Under the pieces are notes generated by a model. The model did not search any database. It was not told the origin of the DNA and worked only from the letters and a program-made list of their open reading frames with translations. Positions 57,923 through 64,000 of a stretch of 64,000 bases of DNA are shown one piece after another (the stretch's first letter is position 1; every line of letters starts with the position of its first letter). Where the stretch lies: assembly GCF_007290395.2 (NCBI RefSeq), contig NZ_CP041656.2, positions 5,828,001 through 5,892,000 of the forward strand. Reading direction: 5' to 3'. The position numbers and the translations under genes were made by a program. The stretch is from Bradyrhizobium cosmicum. GTDB taxonomy: Bacteria; Pseudomonadota; Alphaproteobacteria; Rhizobiales; Xanthobacteraceae.

Positions 57923-57987
57923 CGCGGCCCAAATATTGCTGCTTAGAGGCGTTACACGCGCTGTCTGCAAGAAGGAAGGACTAACCG

Positions 57988-59151
57988 TTGTCCAGCGGCC
58001 TGAAAGTTCTGCATGTCGCCGAAACGGTCAGGGGCGGCATCGCCACCTACCTCAACGAGCTGCATCCGCATCAGAGCGCGAGCTTCGGACGTGGAAACGT
58101 CAATTATGTCGTTCCATCCGACCATCGCGGCGATCTGGTGAACATCGAGGATGATGCCGTCACCACGTTCCCGCGCGACGGCCGCAACGCGATCGGCCTG
58201 TTCCGCATGCTGTTTGCGACCATGCGCGCGGTCAGGCAGTTGCGGCCTGACATCATCCACCTTCACTCGTCGTTCGCCGGGCTCGTGGTGCGCCCGGTGC
58301 TCTGGCTCACCTATCGGCGTTCGCGCATCGTCTATTGCCCGCACGGATGGGCGTTCGGCCGCGAGACCGGTCGCCTCAGCCGCGAAGTCACCAAGTTCAC
58401 CGAGCTCGTGCTGTCGAAACTCACCCATCGCATCGTCTGCATCTCCGAAAGCGAGCTGACGGATGCAAAACAGGTCGGAATCGCGGACAATCGCCTGGTT
58501 CTTGTGCACAATGGGATTTCCAAGCAGCGCCCGGCGCTCGACGACAAGGGCGCGGCGCCGTGGCGGTCTGACAAGATCAAGGTTCTCTTCATCGGCCGGC
58601 TCGACCGCCAGAAGGGGTATGATCTGCTGATCGAGGCGGCGCGCGCGCTCGGCGACAAGCTCGACGTGCGCCTGATCGGCGCCTCCGTCGTCAGCAAATT
58701 CCGCGGAAGCGACCTGCCGGCCAACATAACGTTTCTGGGCTGGATGAGCCGCAACCAGATCGAGGCCGAGCTCGCGCAGGCCGACATGGTCGCCATTCCC
58801 TCGCGCTGGGAGGCATTCGGCCTCGTCGCGATCGAGGCGATGCGCGCGGCCAAGCCGATCATCGCCTTCCGCATCGGCGCGCTGCCGGAGATCATCGAAG
58901 ACAATGCGACCGGCGTGCTGTGCGACGAGGTTTCGGCCGAAAAACTGGTTGAGGGTTTTCAGCGCGCAACCAGGCTTGACCTGCCCGCGGTCGGCCGGGC
59001 CGGATATGAGCGCTTTACCCGCCTCTACGACATCGAGCAGACCCACCGTACCCTGAGCCAGGTCTATTCCGACGTGCTGCATGTTCGGGTCAGCGAATCC
59101 GGGCAGCGGACGAAGCTGCAATCCGACCTTCCGAACAATCTGCGATCGTAG
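57988..59151 (+). CDS. GT-B glycosyltransferase (family 4-like, EPS type)
   Basis: A 387-aa glycosyltransferase: KVLHVAETVRGGIATYLNEL at the N-terminus with the GG loop, YCPHGWAFGRETGR in the acceptor domain, then VLFIGRLDRQKGYDLLIEAARAL and IPSRWEAFGLVAIEAMRAAKPIIAF in the donor domain. The TTG start has AGGAAGG ten bases upstream. It belongs to the polysaccharide set and probably adds one sugar of the repeat unit. The long open frame on its opposite strand is a shadow. Confidence 0.9.
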   Translation: MSSGLKVLHVAETVRGGIATYLNELHPHQSASFGRGNVNYVVPSDHRGDLVNIEDDAVTTFPRDGRNAIGLFRMLFATMRAVRQLRPDIIHLHSSFAGLVVRPVLWLTYRRSRIVYCPHGWAFGRETGRLSREVTKFTELVLSKLTHRIVCISESELTDAKQVGIADNRLVLVHNGISKQRPALDDKGAAPWRSDKIKVLFIGRLDRQKGYDLLIEAARALGDKLDVRLIGASVVSKFRGSDLPANITFLGWMSRNQIEAELAQADMVAIPSRWEAFGLVAIEAMRAAKPIIAFRIGALPEIIEDNATGVLCDEVSAEKLVEGFQRATRLDLPAVGRAGYERFTRLYDIEQTHRTLSQVYSDVLHVRVSESGQRTKLQSDLPNNLRS

Positions 59152-59162
59152 CGACCGGCCGA

Positions 59163-59306
59163 TCAGGCCAGCCGACGAGCCTCGTCTGGCGCGAATTCGG
59201 CGTCGATGACGCGCTTGTCCGAGAATGACCACGCGATTGCGAACATGACGATCATCGTGCAGACGAGAAAACCGGCCGCGAACAGCAGTGATCCGGTGTG
59301 CAACAT
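59163..59306 (-). CDS. 47-aa single-pass membrane protein
   Basis: Reads MLHTGSLLFAAGFLVCTM, IVMFAIAWSFSDKRVIDAEF and APDEARRLA before a stop. It is one transmembrane helix (about 6-29) with a short charged cytoplasmic tail. An excellent ribosome site (AAGGGAAGG) lies eight bases before the ATG, and codon use is like the neighbours. It ends 11 bases from the convergent glycosyltransferase stop. Function unknown; genes this small are often missed in annotation. Confidence 0.6.
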   Translation of the reverse strand: MLHTGSLLFAAGFLVCTMIVMFAIAWSFSDKRVIDAEFAPDEARRLA

Positions 59307-59849
59307 CGTCTTCGCCTTCCCTTTTTGCTTGACCGACCACTAGCCGGATCAGGATTAGGAAGACCTTACGGGCACCAGCGCGACGCCAGCTTCCAAATCT
59401 AAGCGTTAATGGAGGTGGAATCCCGTCGCGGAAAATTAGTCCGATGCCCCTGCGAGAACGTCCGCTTGGGCGTCATGCCTGCCGCAGGACGGCGAAAACA
59501 CAACGCAAGGTCGGCCAAAATCGAATCCGATACTGGAAGTCTACAGCGATCTCATCTCGCGACGATGCCGTCGCATGTCAGGTCCATCATCGCACACCGC
59601 TCACGAGTTCAACCTCAGCCTCAATCGTGACATCGATCTGTCACGTGTATGTCCAGTTTGCGAACTGCTTGTTAAAGAGGACGCTCCGCACAAAAATTAA
59701 ACAGCGATTTGGGCGTATATCGAGGTTCACAAGTTGCAATAAGGTCACAGCCATAAGTGCTTTACCATAAACTCGAAGAGGCAGCAGTGACTCCGCACAC
59801 TGGGATTTGTACGGTGATTCCGATTTTAGATGAGTACGAGGGAATAGTG
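59307..59849. other. long leader region upstream of the export lipoprotein gene
   Basis: About 540 bases, AT-rich from 59640 to 59760. No gene is supported. The length and composition suggest a regulated promoter for the polysaccharide export gene, but no specific site could be named. Confidence 0.45.
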
Positions 59850-61073
59850 GTGGCTAAAACCGAACGATTGAATTTTGATTTCGGGATTAGCCGAATCTTG
59901 GCTGTCGCTGCGATCGGTGCATCCTTGGCGGGTTGCGCAGGCTTCATTCCCTTAGACGCTCCGGATGCGGTCTCAACGCAAACAAATGCAGCGCTCATCA
60001 CCGAGTCGACCGTGCCGCTCGCCTATGCCCTGATGCCGGTCAATCCGGCGATCCTCCAGGCGACCAACGGATTCACCGAGTCCTCCGATATCGTGTTCTC
60101 GCGCCTCCCTGGCGGCAACTACCGCGACGTCACGATCAGCGTCGGCGACGTCGTCACCGTGACCGTCTACGAGGCGCAGGCAGGCGGCCTGTTCATTCCG
60201 CGCGAGGCCGGCGTCCGGCCGGGCAACTATGTCGACATTCCGCGGCAGCAGGTGGATCAGTCCGGCAACATCAACATTCCTTACGCTGGATCGATCAAGG
60301 TCGCCGGGCTGACGCCGCGCGCGGTGTCCAACATCATCCGCGAGCGCCTCAAGGACCGCGCCATCGACCCGCAGGCCGTCGTCAGCGTGACCGAGCAACG
60401 CGGCAACCAGATCAGCGTGCTTGGCGAGGTCAACTCGCCGCAGCGCTTCCCGGTCGACCCGGGCGGCATCCGCCTGATGGGCGCCATCGCGCGCGCGGGC
60501 GGTCCCAAGTACCCCTCATACGAGAGCACGGTCACGATCAAGCGCGAGGGCCGCACCTACAACGAGTCTATGTCGACGGTGGTGCATCGCCCCAGCGAGG
60601 ACGTCTTGCTCGCTCCTGGCGACGTCGTCTTCCTTACGCGCATTCCCAGGGTGTACATGGCGTTCGGATCGACGCCGTCACCGGGCTCGATTGGCGGCAC
60701 CAACAATCGCCGCTTCACGTTTGAGAACGACAACATGTCGCTGGCCGAGGCGCTGGCGAAGGCTGGTGGCCTCGACAGCAACCGCGCCGATTCAAAGTCG
60801 ATCTTCGTCTATCGCTTCGAGCCGAAGCCGCTGCTCCAGCAAATCGGCGTGGACGTGTCTCAGTTTCCGACCAAGACCGTTCCGGCCGTCTACAAGTTCG
60901 ACATGAGCAAGCCTGACGGCTGGTTCCAGGCAGACACCTTCAAGATGCGCGATCACGACGTGATCTCGGTCGCGGAATCGCCGTCGACCGAATTCATCAA
61001 GGTCATGAATCCGTTGAATTCGGCGTCGACAAACGCCGCCAATATCAGCTCAGTCGTTGTGAATTCGAAGTGA
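59850..61073 (+). CDS. polysaccharide export outer-membrane lipoprotein (Wza/ExoF-like)
   Basis: Outer-membrane auxiliary export protein of 407 aa. It has a lipoprotein signal (RILAVAAIGASLAGC, lipobox LAGC at about residue 29-32). A polysaccharide export domain begins near 90 (VTISVGDVVTVTVYEAQ). Two SLBB-like repeats follow (QISVLGEVNSPQRFPV and a second near DNMSLAEALAKAGGLDS). VISVAESPSTEF near the end is typical. It would form the secretion channel for the polysaccharide made by the neighbouring enzymes. The start is a GTG seven bases after GAGGGA; another GTG precedes it directly, and the frame is open upstream. Confidence 0.92.
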   Translation: MAKTERLNFDFGISRILAVAAIGASLAGCAGFIPLDAPDAVSTQTNAALITESTVPLAYALMPVNPAILQATNGFTESSDIVFSRLPGGNYRDVTISVGDVVTVTVYEAQAGGLFIPREAGVRPGNYVDIPRQQVDQSGNINIPYAGSIKVAGLTPRAVSNIIRERLKDRAIDPQAVVSVTEQRGNQISVLGEVNSPQRFPVDPGGIRLMGAIARAGGPKYPSYESTVTIKREGRTYNESMSTVVHRPSEDVLLAPGDVVFLTRIPRVYMAFGSTPSPGSIGGTNNRRFTFENDNMSLAEALAKAGGLDSNRADSKSIFVYRFEPKPLLQQIGVDVSQFPTKTVPAVYKFDMSKPDGWFQADTFKMRDHDVISVAESPSTEFIKVMNPLNSASTNAANISSVVVNSK

Positions 61074-61186
61074 CGGCGGTCTATGAGTGAGTTGCCGCGC
61101 GCGGACCAGCAGCGGCAGCTTCGCCCGATTTGAACCATAAGGGGAAGTTAATCGTTCGGTCAGCAAGGGCAAACTGGAGCACGAGA

Positions 61187-62527
61187 GTGACCGAACCGAC
61201 CACATCCATCCCGTGCAGGTTAAGAGTGCTTGCCGTTGCGCTGACCGCGGCGATCGGCGCTTCTTCATCGCCTTCCGATGCGCAAACCGCACAGCCGCTG
61301 GACCAGCGCATTCTGCTGGGCGTGGGCACGCACCAGGGTCTCGGCGGTCCCATCGGTGGGCGTGGCTACGTGCCCTCCATCGCCGTGAAGCAGATAAAGG
61401 ACCTGGGCGTCACCTCTTTCCGCGATGATTTTCCCTGGTCGGATTTCGAGATTCCCGGCCGCGCGTTCGGTTTCAATCCGCAGCTCGCCCGTCTCGAGGC
61501 GCAGGTCAAGTCCGGCGTCGGGCGGCCCGTGCTGATTCTCGGGTTTGGTCACCACCTCGTGCCGAATTCCGATCCGCCGACGACGGACGAGGCGCGGCGT
61601 CGGTTCGTCAACTATGCGACCGCAGCTGCACTGTCAGTGGCGCCTCAGCGCCCGATCTTTGAAATGTGGAACGAGTACAACCTCAGCGCGCGCAGAAATC
61701 CGGACTTTAATATCGAGAACTACGTCGCGCTCGCCAAGGCGGTTCAACCGGCCGTCAAGCGCGCGGTGCCCACGGCGCCGTTCGTGGTCGGCGTGCTCGG
61801 CGACGATCCGGGGTTCAAATGGACCGACGCCCTGCTCAAGTCCGACCTGCTCAAGATCGCCGACGGCATATCGATCCATATCTACAACCATTGTGCCGCG
61901 CCCTCCGGGCGCATCGCAGCCGAAGCTATCCAGCGCCTCGAGACGTTTCAACAACGGGTGGCCCAGGCAACCGGCGATCCCAACTATCCCGTCTACCTAA
62001 CGGAGACCGGCTGGCCGACCGGCGAGGCCAAGTGCAGCGTCAACGAGCAGCTTTCCGCCGACAATATGGCGCAGATTATATTGTGGTCGTCGACCGCCGG
62101 ACCGTGGCTCAAGGGAATATGGCTCTATGAACTCAAGGACAGCGGCACCAAGCTAGACGAGCTCGAGCACAATTTCGGCCTCTACCATTTCGACAACACG
62201 CCGAAGCCCGCTGTATGCTTTGTCCGGGAAAGCTGGGCATTCATTCGTACGAGCCAGAAGGCGGAGCGAACAAAACCCGTTCCAGGCGTTGTCCTTATCC
62301 GCAGCCAGAACGGCTCAGAAACCAAGGCCGCGCTCTGGTCAGAGAGTCCGACCAAACGGTTTGAAGTTAGACTGAAAGGCGCAGAATCAAATGCTGTGGT
62401 CAGCCATGTATGCCAGCAGGGGCCCAGCCCCGCGCCCGGCGCCTGGACCGAATTATCAACTACGCCGGTGCTGGTCACGGCGAAAGGAAGCGCGGCGCTC
62501 GATTTTGAGATCAGGCCGGCCAACTGA
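61187..62527 (+). CDS. exported glycoside hydrolase (TIM-barrel, clan A-like)
   Basis: A 446-aa protein with a signal peptide (CRLRVLAVALTAAIGASSSPSDA). In the TIM barrel, MWNEYNLSAR supplies the likely acid/base glutamate (near 162), and YLTETGWPTG the likely nucleophile (near 273). That spacing and WNE motif are those of GH clan A families such as GH5 and GH39. A small beta domain ends the protein. Placed between export and glycosyltransferase genes, it probably trims or processes the exopolysaccharide in the periplasm, as ExoK-type enzymes do. The start is a GTG with GGAG seven bases upstream. Confidence 0.82.
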   Translation: MTEPTTSIPCRLRVLAVALTAAIGASSSPSDAQTAQPLDQRILLGVGTHQGLGGPIGGRGYVPSIAVKQIKDLGVTSFRDDFPWSDFEIPGRAFGFNPQLARLEAQVKSGVGRPVLILGFGHHLVPNSDPPTTDEARRRFVNYATAAALSVAPQRPIFEMWNEYNLSARRNPDFNIENYVALAKAVQPAVKRAVPTAPFVVGVLGDDPGFKWTDALLKSDLLKIADGISIHIYNHCAAPSGRIAAEAIQRLETFQQRVAQATGDPNYPVYLTETGWPTGEAKCSVNEQLSADNMAQIILWSSTAGPWLKGIWLYELKDSGTKLDELEHNFGLYHFDNTPKPAVCFVRESWAFIRTSQKAERTKPVPGVVLIRSQNGSETKAALWSESPTKRFEVRLKGAESNAVVSHVCQQGPSPAPGAWTELSTTPVLVTAKGSAALDFEIRPAN

Positions 62528-62567
62528 GGCCGTCAGCCAAGCCACGGGCCGCTAATCGAGGCACTGC

Positions 62568-63770
62568 TTGAGAATCCTCATCGTCAACACCCTCTATCCG
62601 CCGGAAATCATCGGTGGCGCCGAAGTATCGGTATCGCTGCTCGCCGAAGCACTGGCTCAGCGTGGCCACGGGGTGTCCGTCGTCTGCCTTCAGGACAAGG
62701 GAGAGCGGTCGGTCGGCGACCGCAACGGCGTGCGCGTCTATCGCATGCCGCTGGACAACGACTATTGGCCGTTCGGCCGCGACGCCAAGCCCTCGTCGGT
62801 GCAGCGCCTGAAGTGGCATTTGCAGGATACCTGGAATCGCAAGGCCGCCGCACGTTTCGGCGAGATTCTCGACATCGAAAAGCCCGATGTGGTCCACACA
62901 AATAATCTTACGGGTTTTTCAGTCTCGCTGTGGTCGGAAGCCAAGCGTCGCAACATCCGGATCGTGCACACCTTGCGTGACTATTCGCTGATCTGCAAAC
63001 GATCGACGCTCTTTCGGGCAGGCGCGACCTGCATGAAGCGTTGTGCGGCCTGCGCCACCATGACCGCGCCGTATCGCCGCGCCTCGCGCATGGTCGATGC
63101 CGTGACGTCCAACAGCCAGTATGTGCTGGAACGCCACCTCTCACCAGGCTATTTCACGGACATTCCTCGCCGCGTCATCTTCAATATCGCCGATACGACC
63201 AACCTGGCCGCGACCCCGGGGCCTGCCAGTAGCGACCTGGTCTTCGGCTTCATCGGACGCCTGGAGCCTGAAAAGGGCATCGACGTCGTCCTCAAGGCGG
63301 CGGAGCTGCTGCCGGATGCCGGCTGGCAGCTCAAAATTGCCGGCAGAGGCCTCGAAGCCTATGTGCACGATTTGAAGGCAGCTACGCCAAACGACCGCGT
63401 GCAATGGCTGGGATTCGCCAAGTCCGCCGACTTCTACGCCGGCATCGACGTCTGCCTGATCAGCTCCGTCTGGCCGGAGCCGTTGCCGCGGACGCTGATC
63501 GAGGGGATCGGGGCCGGCAAGGCCACAATTTGTTCCACAGCAGGTGGAATACCGGAGATATCAGAGTTTTCTAATTTAGTAGGGAAGTACGAGCCGCACG
63601 ACCATCGGGGGCTCGCCGAACTGATGCAGGAGGCAATTCGCCAAACCGCCCGATGGAAAATGAGCGCACCGGCACGACCAGATTTTGCGGAGAAATTCAC
63701 CCCCGAGACGATTACGCGGCAAATCCTGGAGATGTACGCTGGCGAGACCGGGACCTCTTCACAAGAATAA
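62568..63770 (+). CDS. GT-B glycosyltransferase (family 4-like)
   Basis: A 400-aa glycosyltransferase: RILIVNTLYPPEIIGGAEVSVSLLAEALAQRGH at the N-terminus, HTLRDYSLICKRSTLF and a cysteine cluster CMKRCAACATM in the acceptor part. The donor domain has FGFIGRLEPEKGIDVVLKAAELL and PLPRTLIEGIGAGKATICS. The cysteine cluster could be a structural metal site. The start is a TTG at the conserved N-terminus. It is followed by a similar glycosyltransferase gene on the same strand. Confidence 0.88.
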   Translation: MRILIVNTLYPPEIIGGAEVSVSLLAEALAQRGHGVSVVCLQDKGERSVGDRNGVRVYRMPLDNDYWPFGRDAKPSSVQRLKWHLQDTWNRKAAARFGEILDIEKPDVVHTNNLTGFSVSLWSEAKRRNIRIVHTLRDYSLICKRSTLFRAGATCMKRCAACATMTAPYRRASRMVDAVTSNSQYVLERHLSPGYFTDIPRRVIFNIADTTNLAATPGPASSDLVFGFIGRLEPEKGIDVVLKAAELLPDAGWQLKIAGRGLEAYVHDLKAATPNDRVQWLGFAKSADFYAGIDVCLISSVWPEPLPRTLIEGIGAGKATICSTAGGIPEISEFSNLVGKYEPHDHRGLAELMQEAIRQTARWKMSAPARPDFAEKFTPETITRQILEMYAGETGTSSQE

Positions 63771-63823
63771 AGGGCGCAAAGCTTCAGTAACAATGCTACA
63801 ATGGATATTGAGACACATTCTTA

Positions 63824-64000
63824 ATGAAGGTCCTCGTCACCTCTTCGCTCTATCCGACGCCGGGCGCGCCGAAAGTTGTCGGCGGCGCCGAAATATTCGT
63901 GCGCCGACTGGTCGAGAGTCTCGTCGCGCGCGGTGATGCGATTGAGGTCGTCCGAGCCGCCTCCCTGCCGGACCAGCGAGCCGAGCGACACAACGACGTC
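63824..64000 (+). CDS. GT-B glycosyltransferase, 5' end only
   Basis: The first 59 codons read MKVLVTSSLYPTPGAP, KVVGGAEIFVRRLVESLVAR and GDAIEVVRAAS before the window ends. The GGAE loop and the strand before it match the N-terminal domain of family 4 glycosyltransferases, like the preceding gene. It continues the polysaccharide cluster to the right. Confidence 0.8.
   Translation, partial: MKVLVTSSLYPTPGAPKVVGGAEIFVRRLVESLVARGDAIEVVRAASLPDQRAERHNDV

Noticed and set aside
57952..59340. Minus-strand open frame of 462 codons
   Set aside because: Mirror of the glycosyltransferase gene at 57988. Only the separate 47-aa frame at 59163-59306, in another phase, is supported on that strand.

Overview
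The window looks like a chromosomal segment of a Bradyrhizobium-type alphaproteobacterium. The reasons are the high GC content with G/C-ending codons, the gene families present (hemC, hemE, SlyX, FixJ-like regulator, vanillate demethylase, many GGDEF proteins) and a palindromic repeat of the kind common in Rhizobiales that reads MAGLVPAIH in one frame. No tRNA, rRNA, CRISPR array or intact transposase was seen.

Positions 1-26220 are dense, ordinary chromosome. In order they hold a partial gamma-glutamyltransferase, trhO-slyX, a membrane diguanylate cyclase, hemE, a FixJ-like regulator, hemC, a GMC oxidoreductase with a TetR regulator, an NTF2/SnoaL-like protein, a MarR-controlled flavin monooxygenase, and a GGDEF-EAL protein. 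A vanA-gntR-vanB aromatic demethylation operon, phosphoglucomutase, an exported alpha/beta hydrolase, an OmpR-type regulator, an acyltransferase, a metallo-hydrolase and an aldose-epimerase-like protein follow. Several intergenic operators are visible as clean palindromes.

Positions 26221-46235 are accessory. Two gene-poor, decayed flanks (26.2-30.1 kb and 43.5-46.2 kb, with frameshifted and stop-interrupted genes) bracket a compact hybrid biosynthetic locus. It has a 1858-aa NRPS on the minus strand and, divergently, a 2158-aa PKS with a terminal thioesterase. A SGNH-type hydrolase converges on the PKS, and a sterol desaturase/fatty acid hydroxylase lies about 2.4 kb beyond the NRPS 3' end. 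The NRPS is C-A-PCP with two catalytic insertions inside the A domain: a luciferase-like flavin monooxygenase between A4 and A5, and an N-methyltransferase between A8 and A9. The A-domain pocket reads as glycine-specific. This is the most interesting system in the window.

Positions 46236-64000 are a surface or exopolysaccharide region. Nucleotide-sugar genes are ugd (UDP-glucuronate), a UDP-glucuronate 4-epimerase-like gene and glf (UDP-galactofuranose). With them are a Wzx-type flippase, an acyltransferase, two family-2 and four GT-B glycosyltransferases (the last cut by the window end), a Wza-type outer-membrane export lipoprotein and an exported glycoside hydrolase. The region carries relics of earlier rearrangement: a decayed second epimerase, and a ugd 5' fragment joined to a GDP-mannose dehydratase 3' fragment. 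A 47-aa membrane protein sits between glycosyltransferase and export genes.

All calls come from reading translated sequence and motifs; no database search was run.
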